Origin: Lutibacter citreus
GTDB taxonomy: Bacteria > Bacteroidota > Bacteroidia > Flavobacteriales > Flavobacteriaceae
Direction of reading: 5' to 3'
Assembly (NCBI RefSeq): GCF_003260195.1
Contig: NZ_QEIH01000002.1
Location: 372,001 to 436,000 of the forward strand
DNA: 64,000 nt
Translations under genes and position numbers: made by a program
Shown: positions 44,459 to 52,994 of the stretch, piece by piece
Position numbering within the stretch: the first letter of the stretch is position 1
Layout: each line of letters begins with the position of its first letter
The notes under the pieces: generated by a model
Told to the model about the DNA's origin: nothing
Databases searched by the model: none
What the model saw: only the letters and a program-made list of their open reading frames with translations

Positions 44459-45796
44459 ATGAATGTACAAGAAATATTGACAAACCTGGAAACTAAGCAC
44501 CCAGGAGAAAAAGAATACTTGCAAGCAGTGCATGAAGTATTAGAGTCTATAGAAACAATTTATAATGAAAATCCTCAATACGAAGCAGCTAAAATAATTG
44601 AGCGTTTGGTTGAACCTGATAGGATTTTAACCTTTAGGATTTCATGGTTGGATGACGATGGAAATGTGCACGTTAACTTAGGATATAGGGTACAATTTAA
44701 CAATGCAATTGGACCTTATAAAGGTGGTATTAGATTACACCCTAGTGTAAACCTAAGTATTTTAAAATTTTTAGGATTTGAACAAATATTTAAAAATGCA
44801 TTAACAACCTTGCCAATGGGTGGAGGAAAAGGAGGTTCTGATTTTAATCCAAAAGGAAAATCAGATGCTGAAATTATGCGTTTTTGTCAAGCTTTTATGT
44901 TAGAACTTTGGCGCGTTATTGGACCAAGTACTGATGTGCCAGCCGGAGATATTGGAACTGGAGGTAGAGAAATTGGTTTTATGTACGGTATGTATAAAAA
45001 ACTACAGCACGAAAACACAGGTGTTTTAACAGGAAAAGGACTAAACTGGGGAGGTTCATTAATCCGTCCTGAAGCTACAGGATTTGGAGCTTCTTATTTT
45101 ACACAAGATATGTTAAAAACTCAAAACGATTCTTTTAAAGGAAAAACAGTTTGTTTGTCTGGATTTGGAAATGTTACTTGGGGAGTTGCTTTAAAAGTAA
45201 CTGAACTTGGAGGAAAAGTAGTTACAATTTCGGGTCCTGATGGTTTTATTTATGATAAAGATGGTTTAGATGAAGATAAAATTGATTATTTATTATCTTT
45301 AAGAGCTTCAAATAATGATATAGTCTCACCATATGTAGATGAGTATCCCGAAGCTAAATTTTATCCAGGGAAAAAACCTTGGGAAGTTAAATGTGATATT
45401 GCAATGCCATCAGCAATTCAAAATGAATTAAATGGTGAAGATGCTGCGCAATTAATAGCTAATGGTGTAAAATATGTAGCTGAGGTTTCTAATATGGGAT
45501 GTACTCCAGAAGCAATAGATTTGTTTCATAACAACAAAATACCATTTGCACCTGGTAAAGCAGCAAATGCTGGGGGAGTTGCGGTTTCTGGTTTAGAAAT
45601 GTCTCAAAATGCCATGAAAATTAATTGGACTAGAGAAGAGGTAGATGCTAAATTACATCAAATTATGGCTTCAATTCACACAGCTTGTGAAAAATATGGA
45701 ACAGAAGAAGATGGTTATATAAATTACGTAAAAGGAGCTAATATTGCTGGTTTTATTAAGGTAGCCGATTCTATGTTAGATTTAGGAGTAATCTAA
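44459..45796 (+). CDS. gdhA: NADP-type glutamate dehydrogenase (copy 2)
   Basis: 445 residues. All signatures of copy 1 recur: LPMGGGKGGSDFNPKGKSD, PAGDIGTGGREIG, GVLTGKGLNWGGSLIRPEATG, and dinucleotide motif LSGFGNVTWG. Differences, such as TWG in place of AQY in the cofactor fold and KAANAGGVAVSGLEM in the substrate region, suggest different cofactor use or regulation. It has its own terminator. The two copies share the order of all motifs but are clearly diverged, so they are an old duplication or one was acquired. Confidence 0.95.
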   Translation: MNVQEILTNLETKHPGEKEYLQAVHEVLESIETIYNENPQYEAAKIIERLVEPDRILTFRISWLDDDGNVHVNLGYRVQFNNAIGPYKGGIRLHPSVNLSILKFLGFEQIFKNALTTLPMGGGKGGSDFNPKGKSDAEIMRFCQAFMLELWRVIGPSTDVPAGDIGTGGREIGFMYGMYKKLQHENTGVLTGKGLNWGGSLIRPEATGFGASYFTQDMLKTQNDSFKGKTVCLSGFGNVTWGVALKVTELGGKVVTISGPDGFIYDKDGLDEDKIDYLLSLRASNNDIVSPYVDEYPEAKFYPGKKPWEVKCDIAMPSAIQNELNGEDAAQLIANGVKYVAEVSNMGCTPEAIDLFHNNKIPFAPGKAANAGGVAVSGLEMSQNAMKINWTREEVDAKLHQIMASIHTACEKYGTEEDGYINYVKGANIAGFIKVADSMLDLGVI

Positions 45797-45824
45797 ATTT
45801 AAGCAAATTAAAATATATTAGTAT

Positions 45825-45852
45825 AGGGGTTACCAATTGGTAACCCTTTTTT
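45825..45852 (+). terminator. Rho-independent terminator after the second gdhA gene
   Basis: Perfect stem GGGTTACC/GGTAACCC with loop AATT and a T run, 28 bases after the stop codon. Confidence 0.92.
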
Positions 45853-45930
45853 GTTACTTAATTTATACTGTAATTTTAATCTTGTTTTCTCGACTACCCA
45901 GCTAAACTGTTTATTAATTACAATTATTTA

Positions 45931-46548
45931 ATGGGGATATTATTACATTTTTCACTTGGGTTTCTTGCTTCTTTTTTAGGTACTATACCTCCAAGTATGT
46001 TAAATATGACTGCTGCAAAAATTAGCATAAATAAAAGTAAGTTTGAGGCATTTAAATTTGCTATTGGAGTTTCAATAATTGTTTTAATTCAGGCATATGT
46101 TGCAATTTTGTTTACTAAGTTTTTAAGAGGGAATTCTGAATTTTTGAATATACTTCATATAATTGCAATAGTAGTTTTTACAATGCTTTCTATCTATTTT
46201 TATAACGTTTCAAAAAAGAGTAAAGATTCAACTTCTTTAGTAAAAGAAAAAAAGGGAAATAGTTTTATTGTTGGTTTGCTACTTTCAACTTTAAATATGT
46301 TTTCTATTCCTTTTTATTGTGGAGTTACAACTGCATTAGATGTAGCGGGATGGTTACAATTTTCTCAACAAAATATTATCATTTTTGTAGTTGGATCAGC
46401 ATTTGGAACATTCTCATTACTTTTTTTGTATGCAAATTATGCTGTAATTGTTTTGAGAAAAGCCAAAGTAATATCTAAAAATTTGAATTTGATATTAAGT
46501 GTTTTAACAGGGGTTTTAGCCATTATTACACTTCTAAAAATATTATAA
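45931..46548 (+). CDS. LysE-family transporter
   Basis: 205 residues with six hydrophobic helices (about 5-25, 38-62, 70-88, 108-128, 145-170, 180-203). The N-terminal GFLASFLGTIPPSMLNMTAAKI is the LysE/RhtB-family pattern (G-x3-G-P/IPP region). These proteins export amino acids or other small metabolites. No specific substrate is evident. Located downstream of glutamate dehydrogenase, an amino-acid metabolism context. Confidence 0.88.
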   Translation: MGILLHFSLGFLASFLGTIPPSMLNMTAAKISINKSKFEAFKFAIGVSIIVLIQAYVAILFTKFLRGNSEFLNILHIIAIVVFTMLSIYFYNVSKKSKDSTSLVKEKKGNSFIVGLLLSTLNMFSIPFYCGVTTALDVAGWLQFSQQNIIIFVVGSAFGTFSLLFLYANYAVIVLRKAKVISKNLNLILSVLTGVLAIITLLKIL

Positions 46549-46596
46549 AATTATCTAGAAGGAAACAATTATTTATTTTTAGATTATAAAAAAATT

Positions 46597-46639
46597 ACAA
46601 GCAGGAACCTGTCCTGATGTTGGAGGAATTCCTGCTTGT
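46597..46639. repeat. Long inverted repeat before a small membrane-protein gene
   Basis: Arms ACAAGCAGGAA (46597-46607) and TTCCTGCTTGT (46629-46639) pair perfectly. The intervening CCTGTCC and GGAGGA can extend the stem. The region is notably G+C-richer than its surroundings and overlaps the TTG start of the next gene. Either a terminator of LysE without T run, or an mRNA structure over the start. Confidence 0.55.
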
Positions 46640-46893
46640 TATATTATATTATTTTCATTTTTTTATTAGTGCCTTTTATTACTCATATTTTTTATTGGAG
46701 TAAAGTAGTTTATTTTTTATTCACGTTAACAGCTTTAGCAATTGCCGTATTTGGAACTTTAGGACAATTATTAAATAAAGTCCAATGGCCAAAAACTTTT
46801 AAGGGTATTCCAATGTGTTATATTTCACTTATCATTTTTGCAAGCTGGGTTGTATTAAAACCAATATTGCTAAAAAAGAAAAGAGTTAATTAG
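46636..46893 (+). CDS. Small membrane protein of unknown function
   Basis: 85 residues from a TTG at 46636; no ATG is available in the N-terminal region, and a GTG at 46669 would shorten it by 11. Three hydrophobic segments: about 1-16, 25-45 and 60-78. The linker NKVQWPKTFKGIPM is polar. No family recognised. It overlaps the convergent aminopeptidase gene by four bases. The start lies inside a hairpin, so translation may be structure-controlled, or the true start is the GTG. Confidence 0.5.
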   Translation: MLYYIIFIFLLVPFITHIFYWSKVVYFLFTLTALAIAVFGTLGQLLNKVQWPKTFKGIPMCYISLIIFASWVVLKPILLKKKRVN

Positions 46894-48191
46894 ATCTTAT
46901 AAAAACACCTAAAAGCATCGGTAATAAATGTGTGATCATCTACACCGCTAGTTTCTCTAACGGAGTGCATAGCCCACATTGGGTTTCCAACATCTACAGA
47001 GCGGATAGCTAATTGACCTGCTGACACATTTCCTAGCGTTCCGCCACCTCGCATATCTGACCTATTCACAAATTTTTGATACGGAATATTAGCTTCTTTA
47101 CAAATCATCTCAAACACAGCTCCAGAATCACTATCTGTTGTATATTTTTGATTTCCTTCAATTTTAATAGCTGGGCCACTGTTAATAATTGGTCTTATTA
47201 TTGGGTCATGTTTTTCTGGTCTATTTGGGTGTAAAGCGTGCGCCATATCAGCGCTAATCATAAAGGAATTATAAATAGCACGTTGTATATCTTCTTGGTT
47301 TTTATTTTGAACTGAAACAATTCTAGTTAAAATATCTTTTAAAATTGGAGAACCGGCACCTTGTTTAGATCTACTACCAACTTCTTCATTATCAAACAAC
47401 GCTAATACATTAGTTGCTTTACTAGCTGATGCTTCGCTAAAAGCGGTTAAACTAGCATGAACCATTGCTAAATCATCTAATTTACCGGATGAAATAAATT
47501 CATTATTCATTCCAATAATACTCCCTTTTGTAACATCGTATAGGTTTAAATCTACTTCTAAAATATCTTCTTTTGTAACATTAATTTCTTTTGAAATACG
47601 ATTTAATAAAATTGAATCTATGTTAATTTCTTTATTAATAATAGCTGTAACGGGTAGCATATCAACCTGTTTATTAAGTTCAATCCCTTCATTTACAGTT
47701 CTATTAAAATGAATTGGTAAATTAGGAATAGTAATAATTGGTTGGTTAATGTTTACCAAATACGATTTTGGATTTAGAATATCCTTATTTTTTACGCTCA
47801 CTCTACCTGCAATAGATAAAGGTCTGTCTAGCCAAGTATTTAAAATTGGACCGCCATAAACTTCGGTATTAAATTTTACATATTTATCTTCTACTGAAAT
47901 TTCTGGTGTAGGTTTTATTTTAAACGAAGGAGAATCGGTGTGTGCGGCAATAATTTTAAACCCATTATCTTCTATTTCTTCTAGACCTACTATAAAAGCA
48001 AATAGAGAAGTATTATTTTGGCAAACAAAGTATTTTTCACCTTTCTGTATAGTCCATTTTTCTGTTAGTTTTAATTCTGAAAAACCCTTGGTTAAAAGTA
48101 TTTCTTTTACATTTTTAACTACGTGATATGGACTTGGGCTCTCATAAATAAAATCGATTAAATTTTGAGCGTATTTTTGGTTTTTAGTCAT
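46890..48191 (-). CDS. apeB: M18 family aminopeptidase
   Basis: 433 residues, the usual length of the aspartyl aminopeptidase (M18) family. Zinc ligands and catalytic residues are expected in AAHTDSPSFKIKP, LDDLAMVHA, LFDNEEVGSRSKQGAGS and SADMAHALHPN, all of which are seen. The C-terminal GGGTLGNVSAGQLAIRSVDVG and MHSVRETSGVDD are conserved. It removes N-terminal acidic and other residues from peptides in the cytoplasm. Confidence 0.95.
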   Translation of the reverse strand: MTKNQKYAQNLIDFIYESPSPYHVVKNVKEILLTKGFSELKLTEKWTIQKGEKYFVCQNNTSLFAFIVGLEEIEDNGFKIIAAHTDSPSFKIKPTPEISVEDKYVKFNTEVYGGPILNTWLDRPLSIAGRVSVKNKDILNPKSYLVNINQPIITIPNLPIHFNRTVNEGIELNKQVDMLPVTAIINKEINIDSILLNRISKEINVTKEDILEVDLNLYDVTKGSIIGMNNEFISSGKLDDLAMVHASLTAFSEASASKATNVLALFDNEEVGSRSKQGAGSPILKDILTRIVSVQNKNQEDIQRAIYNSFMISADMAHALHPNRPEKHDPIIRPIINSGPAIKIEGNQKYTTDSDSGAVFEMICKEANIPYQKFVNRSDMRGGGTLGNVSAGQLAIRSVDVGNPMWAMHSVRETSGVDDHTFITDAFRCFYKI

Positions 48192-48268
48192 AAGAAAAAC
48201 TTATAATTTTATGATAAGTATAGAAACAAATATAGCAATTTATTAGAGGTTATTTGTAGTTTTATAAA

Positions 48269-49363
48269 GTGAAAGAGGAGTTTGTAAATAGAAAAATTAT
48301 TCATGTTGATATGGATGCATTTTATGCTTCTGTAGAGCAATTAGACAATCCAGATTTACGTGGAAAGGCTATTGCTGTAGGTGGAAGTGAAGAGCGAGGT
48401 GTTGTATCTGCAGCTAGTTACGAAGCTCGTAAATATGGTGTGCGTTCTGCAATGAGCGGAAAAATTGCTCGAAAAAATTGTCCACAACTTATTTTTGTTA
48501 AACCTCGGTTTGATCGTTATAAAGAAATTTCCCAAAAAATTAGAGCTATTTTTTATGAATATACCGATTTGGTTGAGCCACTTTCTTTAGATGAAGCGTA
48601 TTTAGATGTTACCGAAAATAAAAAAGGTAATCCATCGGCAAGTATGATTGCTAAAGAAATTAGGCAACGTATTGCTAATGAGTTGCATTTAAATGCTTCT
48701 GCAGGAATTTCAAGTAGTAAATTTATTGCCAAAATAGCATCTGATATTAATAAACCGAACGGGCAAAAAACAATTCAACCTGAAGAGGTAATTCCGTTTT
48801 TAGAAGAATTACCTATAAAAAAATTCTTTGGTATTGGTAAGGTTACAGCAGCTAAAATGTATAATCTTGGAATTTTTTCCGGTAAAGATTTAAAATCAAA
48901 AGATAAAGCGTTTTTAATACAACATTTTAAAAGTTCGGGTGAGCATTATTTTAATTTGGTTAGAGGAAATTATCATAGTAAAGTTAAACCAAATAGGATT
49001 CGAAAATCGGTTGCCGCAGAACATACGTTTATGACAAATTTAACTTCTGAAATATTTATGATGGAGAAGTTAGAAGTAATTTCAGAAGAATTAGAAAAGC
49101 GGTTAATAAAATCTAAAGTGTCAGGTAAAACAGTTACTCTAAAAATAAAATACAGCGATTTTACTACACAAACTCGCAGTAAAACGTTGCCTTATTTTAT
49201 TAAAGAAAAAGCGGTTTTATTAGAAACAGTAAAAGAATTGTTGTTTCAAGAAAAGGTAATGAATTCTGTTCGTTTATTGGGTATTTCGGTAACTAATTTA
49301 AATATTCATTCGAAAAAAACAATTGAAAAACCTATTGCTGTGCAATTAAAGTTTGAGTTTTAG
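48269..49363 (+). CDS. dinB: DNA polymerase IV
   Basis: 364 residues, typical Y-family length. Motifs: HVDMDAFYASVEQ (metal-binding Asp), SYEARKYGVRSAMS, PLSLDEAYLDVT (second metal pair), SAGISSSKFIAKIASDINKP, and ELPIKKFFGIGKVTAAKM (helix-hairpin-helix). The start is a GTG at 48269; no ATG is in range. It performs translesion DNA synthesis. The gene is divergent from the aminopeptidase gene. Confidence 0.95.
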   Translation: MKEEFVNRKIIHVDMDAFYASVEQLDNPDLRGKAIAVGGSEERGVVSAASYEARKYGVRSAMSGKIARKNCPQLIFVKPRFDRYKEISQKIRAIFYEYTDLVEPLSLDEAYLDVTENKKGNPSASMIAKEIRQRIANELHLNASAGISSSKFIAKIASDINKPNGQKTIQPEEVIPFLEELPIKKFFGIGKVTAAKMYNLGIFSGKDLKSKDKAFLIQHFKSSGEHYFNLVRGNYHSKVKPNRIRKSVAAEHTFMTNLTSEIFMMEKLEVISEELEKRLIKSKVSGKTVTLKIKYSDFTTQTRSKTLPYFIKEKAVLLETVKELLFQEKVMNSVRLLGISVTNLNIHSKKTIEKPIAVQLKFEF

Positions 49364-49384
49364 TTTCTTCTATATTAAAACACT

Positions 49385-50452
49385 TTAATTGTCTTCAAGT
49401 TTCCAAGTTCTAACCCAATCAAATTTTGTATATCGATCTTCTTTAGGCTTATCGAATCCCATTTCTTCTTTGGTAGTTTCTTTAATCCAATCGTAAAAAT
49501 TACTTGACATTATTAAACGTAATGGGCCTTTAAAAGCAATTACAGGTGTAACTGATTTAATAAGATTTCCGTCAATAAAAAAGTCTACTTTATCACCATT
49601 AGGGTACCAATAGGCTGCATAAATATGAAATTCTTCAGAGTTATTCTTTTCAAGACTTAATTTTCCTCCTTTAGTTTCTCTTTTATCAATGTTGTTACAA
49701 CTATTGCTATGCCTATGTGTGTTATAATGAAAAATTTTATCCCATTGAGAATCTACTGCCCAATCATCATTAGTCCAATCATCACCTTTTTCTCCTGTAA
49801 AAACACCTACACATTCTTGTATATCTATTTCAAGGTTTTCTCCAAAATTTAGGTTTTCTCCACAAGGTATAGGTTCGGTTTTTAACCAAAATGCAGCAGA
49901 CATAGCTGTTTGACTTGCTCTCATTCTTGCTTCAATATAATATCCTGGTTCAGCTAAATTTTTTCCATACACATAAGCACCTCCATAATTTCGTACTGGA
50001 GGATTACTTGTGTTATCTTTTGGAGAATATTTTGGGCTATCAAATTTTTTGCCCTCAATTCTTAAATAGCCATCTGCTATGCTTACATTATCTTCGTGAA
50101 ACAATGATCTTTTTGAACCATACCAGCCTCTGTCTTCACCATTATATATTAATTTAGGAGTTGGAGACCATTTATTTTTATCTAATTCATTCTCAAATTC
50201 ATCAGATAAAACTTCAACTTTTACCCATTTTTTATTAGCAGGTTTTGGATCTTGATTATCTAAGAATGTAGGTTGACTTCCTTCTTCATTTTGATTCTCT
50301 TCTTCACTATCTTCATTCTCATCAACATTGTCTTGATTATTATCTACTTGCTCTTGCTCTATATTTTCTTCAATATCATCGCTAGAAGAACTACTGCAGT
50401 TCCAAAATGAAATAAAAAGAACTAACACCATTAATTTTAATACTCTTGACAT
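49385..50452 (-). CDS. GH16 family lipoprotein (second copy, agarase/porphyranase-like)
   Basis: 355 residues from the ATG at 50452, which yields a lipoprotein signal (LVLFISFWNC, Cys at about 19) and then a long D/E/N/Q-rich linker of about 50 residues. An upstream in-frame ATG at 50521 adds 23 residues and would bury the signal. The catalytic motif is LEIDIQECVG (E208, D210, E213). Other GH16 stretches: AFWLKTEPIPCGEN and the ending TKFDWVRTWKLEDN. The domain begins with DPKPANKKWVKVEVLSDEF, which matches the copy at 13455 in pattern. It probably cleaves a beta-linked polysaccharide on the cell surface. Confidence 0.87.
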   Translation of the reverse strand: MSRVLKLMVLVLFISFWNCSSSSSDDIEENIEQEQVDNNQDNVDENEDSEEENQNEEGSQPTFLDNQDPKPANKKWVKVEVLSDEFENELDKNKWSPTPKLIYNGEDRGWYGSKRSLFHEDNVSIADGYLRIEGKKFDSPKYSPKDNTSNPPVRNYGGAYVYGKNLAEPGYYIEARMRASQTAMSAAFWLKTEPIPCGENLNFGENLEIDIQECVGVFTGEKGDDWTNDDWAVDSQWDKIFHYNTHRHSNSCNNIDKRETKGGKLSLEKNNSEEFHIYAAYWYPNGDKVDFFIDGNLIKSVTPVIAFKGPLRLIMSSNFYDWIKETTKEEMGFDKPKEDRYTKFDWVRTWKLEDN

Positions 50453-50645
50453 GTTTTTAATTTTGATGTAAAATTGGTAAATGATTTCTACAATTGATAT
50501 AACAAATGATTTTTTAATCACAATATTTGAGTTTTAACTTTTAATGAGTTTTTTTTCTTGAGTTATATAACCTTATTAGTTCCTAAATACTTTAGTGCGT
50601 TTTAAACCATTTTTTGTCAGAATAAGTTATTAGACGAAAATGAAC

Positions 50646-50653
50646 TAAATTTG
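50646..50653 (+). promoter_or_regulatory. Possible -7 box of the AraC gene (short or no leader)
   Basis: TAAATTTG is a perfect TAnnTTTG match only four bases before the ATG at 50658. Transcription would then start at or beside the start codon, giving a leaderless or near-leaderless mRNA. No well-spaced TTG at -33. Confidence 0.45.
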
Positions 50654-50657
50654 ACCT

Positions 50658-51527
50658 ATGGCAAGAACTATTATTGAAAACATGTTAATTCAACACTACA
50701 GTAAAATGAGTGTTTTTGAATTTTGTCAATACACAAGTATTCGTTTTTTTGAAATTCTACATTTTGAAGAAGGAGAGGGTTGCATTAAAATAAATGGTAA
50801 CAAGGTAGCCTATTACCCAAATACTTTTTTTGTTTTTGTACCAGATGATGTTTATGTAGTAGAGCCAAGTTCAGCTACCACCACAACTACCATTAAGTTT
50901 TTAAAGAGCTTTTTTACTGGCCCATCTCAAGCAAACGTTAATTTACCAATTAATAATTGGTTCAGAAAAATTGAGGGAATTTTAAATAACGAAAGTCATC
51001 AATTAAGAGAACTAGATTTTCAATCGGAATCTGATAAAGTAAATTTAGCTTCATTGGTAACAATTCTTCATAAAGAATATTTAAACAAACAGTCTAACGA
51101 TATTTTAATTGTTGAAAACTCATTGTCTATCATTTTACAAATGATTGCAAGAAATATAAGACAAACAACTACTGAAATTTCATCTACTCCGCAGTCTTCA
51201 AAAATTCAAGAAATAATAGATTATATCCATTCCCATATTTACGAGCCAGAATTATTAACCAATAAAGTTTTAGCCGAAGAATTTAATATTTCAGAAAACT
51301 ATCTCAATCAATACTTTAAAAAAAGTATGGATATGAGTATTAAAAAGTACAAACTGAACTATAAATTAAAGTTGGTTGAAACTCGCTTAAAATATACCGA
51401 CTTACATTTTTCTGAAATTGCTTCAGAATTTAGTTTTACCGATGCAAGCCACTTAAACAAAACATTTTTAGCTTATAAAGGAATGACTTTAGGCTGTTTT
51501 AGAGCAGGATTAAACGCAAAAAACTAA
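50658..51527 (+). CDS. AraC family transcriptional regulator
   Basis: 289 residues. Residues 1-150 form a cupin-like ligand-binding domain (HFEEGEGCIKINGNKVAYYPNTFFVFVPDD). Residues about 185-285 form the double helix-turn-helix: LTNKVLAEEFNISENYLNQYFKKSMDMSIKKYKLNYKL-type first HTH and FSEIASEFSFTDASHLNKTFLAYKGMT second HTH. It would activate an operon in response to a small molecule. It lies 121 bases upstream of, and co-directional with, the enoyl-CoA hydratase operon, its likely target. Confidence 0.92.
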   Translation: MARTIIENMLIQHYSKMSVFEFCQYTSIRFFEILHFEEGEGCIKINGNKVAYYPNTFFVFVPDDVYVVEPSSATTTTTIKFLKSFFTGPSQANVNLPINNWFRKIEGILNNESHQLRELDFQSESDKVNLASLVTILHKEYLNKQSNDILIVENSLSIILQMIARNIRQTTTEISSTPQSSKIQEIIDYIHSHIYEPELLTNKVLAEEFNISENYLNQYFKKSMDMSIKKYKLNYKLKLVETRLKYTDLHFSEIASEFSFTDASHLNKTFLAYKGMTLGCFRAGLNAKN

Positions 51528-51569
51528 ACAAACCTCATTTTTTACTAGTATCACTTTGTTTTTTACCCG

Positions 51570-51583
51570 ACTCAATCTTGAGT
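51570..51583. promoter_or_regulatory. Inverted-repeat operator candidate before the enoyl-CoA hydratase operon
   Basis: ACTCAATCTTGAGT is a 14-bp repeat with perfect 6-bp arms, seven bases upstream of the TAATTTTG box. AraC regulators normally use direct repeats, so this may be a site for a different regulator or a chance repeat. Confidence 0.35.
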
Positions 51584-51590
51584 ACCGTGG

Positions 51591-51598
51591 TAATTTTG
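51591..51598 (+). promoter_or_regulatory. -7 box of the enoyl-CoA hydratase operon
   Basis: TAATTTTG, perfect TAnnTTTG, 50 bases before the start codon at 51649. A TTG with proper spacing is missing, as expected for an activator-dependent promoter. Confidence 0.45.
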
Positions 51599-51648
51599 TC
51601 CTGTAAATAAAAACAAAGAAAATAATAAACCATTAAAACTTATAAAAA

Positions 51649-52494
51649 ATGAAAACATCAGGATACGAAACTTTTAAAGTAGAAGAAAAAGAAGGACAAG
51701 CGTGGGTAACTTTTGATAATGGACCGGTAAATATTCAGGATATTCCAATGATTAAAGAGTTGGATGATTTAGCCGCATCTTTAGAGGCTGACAGAAGTAT
51801 AAAAGTAGTTGTTTTTCAATCTGCACATCCAGAAATTTTTATAGCACATGCCGATACTAATTTCTTAAAAGATATGTCTACAGTAGCGGTATCTAGAGAA
51901 GATGTTGAATTATTAGATTTACAAAAAGTATTACAACGCATTAGTGAATTACCACAAATAACAATTTCAAAAATTGAAGGTTTTGCACGTGGTGGAGGTC
52001 ACGAATTTGCTTTAGCAACAGATATGCGTTTTGCAGCTAGAGGAAAAGCTGTATTCATGCAAATGGAAGTTGGTATGGGAATTTTACCTTGTGGGGGTGG
52101 ATCATCTCGTATGGCGCGTCAAGTTGGATTAGGTAGAGCGTTAGAAATAATTTTATCGGCAAAAGATTTTGATGCTGATCAAGCTGAAGCTTACGGAACA
52201 ATAAATAGAGCTTTAGATGCTGATAAAATTGGACCTTTTGTTGAAGATTTAGCAAATAGAATGTCTCAATTTCCATCAGATTCTATTGAAGCTTGTAAAC
52301 GCACAGTTTATGCTTCTATTGATTTACCAATTAAAGAAGCTTTAAAAGAAGAAGCTTATTGGTTGTACCAAGCTACAAGTAAAACACCTGCAATTAAGCG
52401 TTTTACATTAGCAGATGAAACTGGTTTCCAAAATGATATTGAAAACCAACGTGATTTTGAAAATTTATTAATGGGATTACAAGGAGTTAATTAA
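51649..52494 (+). CDS. Enoyl-CoA hydratase/isomerase-family protein
   Basis: 281-residue crotonase-fold protein. The oxyanion-hole region is HADTNFL near residue 65 and EGFARGGGHEFALATDMRFAA. The catalytic segment is MEVGMGILPCGGGSSRMARQVGLGRALEIIL, with a Cys-Gly stretch in place of the usual E-rich motif. The C-terminal helices end LMGLQGVN. The substrate and exact reaction (hydration, isomerisation or hydrolysis) are not clear. It leads a co-directional set with a SnoaL-like protein, a monooxygenase-like protein and an SDR. Confidence 0.85.
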   Translation: MKTSGYETFKVEEKEGQAWVTFDNGPVNIQDIPMIKELDDLAASLEADRSIKVVVFQSAHPEIFIAHADTNFLKDMSTVAVSREDVELLDLQKVLQRISELPQITISKIEGFARGGGHEFALATDMRFAARGKAVFMQMEVGMGILPCGGGSSRMARQVGLGRALEIILSAKDFDADQAEAYGTINRALDADKIGPFVEDLANRMSQFPSDSIEACKRTVYASIDLPIKEALKEEAYWLYQATSKTPAIKRFTLADETGFQNDIENQRDFENLLMGLQGVN

Positions 52495-52501
52495 TTAGAT
52501 T

Positions 52502-52903
52502 ATGAATACAGAAGAAAACAAACAATTAGTACGTGAATTTTGGGAGAGTTTCACTGCTGCCGATATAGAAAAAGCTTTTACTTATTTAGATGATAATGTA
52601 GTTTGGAGATCAATGGGAGTTGAAGGGGAACTTCCAGTTTCAGGAGAAATGGACAAAAATGGAATTGGCGAATTGATTAAAAATGTAAAAGTTGCCATTC
52701 CAAAAGGATTAGAATTAAAAATGTTAGGTTTTACTGCGGAAGATAACCGTGTTGCGAATGAAGTAGAATCGTATGGTGAATTAACCAATGGTAAAATCTA
52801 TAAAAATTTATATCATTTCTTTATTGAAATTTCTAACGGGAAAATCATCAAGATTAAAGAATATATGGATACAATTCACGTAAAAAAGATCTTTGTAGAT
52901 TAA
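52502..52903 (+). CDS. SnoaL/NTF2-like protein
   Basis: 133 residues. The segment QLVREFWESFTAADIEKAFTYLDDNVVWRSMG is the standard SnoaL-like start, and the strand FTAEDNRVANEVESYGEL and the end YHFFIEISNGKIIKIKEYMDT complete the cone fold. Family members are cyclases, isomerases or stress-binding proteins with a small hydrophobic pocket. It lies seven bases after the hydratase gene, so it is in the same operon. No substrate can be named. Confidence 0.9.
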   Translation: MNTEENKQLVREFWESFTAADIEKAFTYLDDNVVWRSMGVEGELPVSGEMDKNGIGELIKNVKVAIPKGLELKMLGFTAEDNRVANEVESYGELTNGKIYKNLYHFFIEISNGKIIKIKEYMDTIHVKKIFVD

Positions 52904-52994
52904 TTACACTTTCGGTGATTTGAGCGCAGTATGAATGATGAATTAGATGAATGTTATTACGCTCAACCACCGTTAATTTAAATTAAAAGTAACT

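Noticed and set aside
49915-50157. An 80-codon + strand frame within the second GH16 gene
   Set aside because: Shadow of a catalytic-domain gene on the opposite strand; no start context and no homologous pattern.
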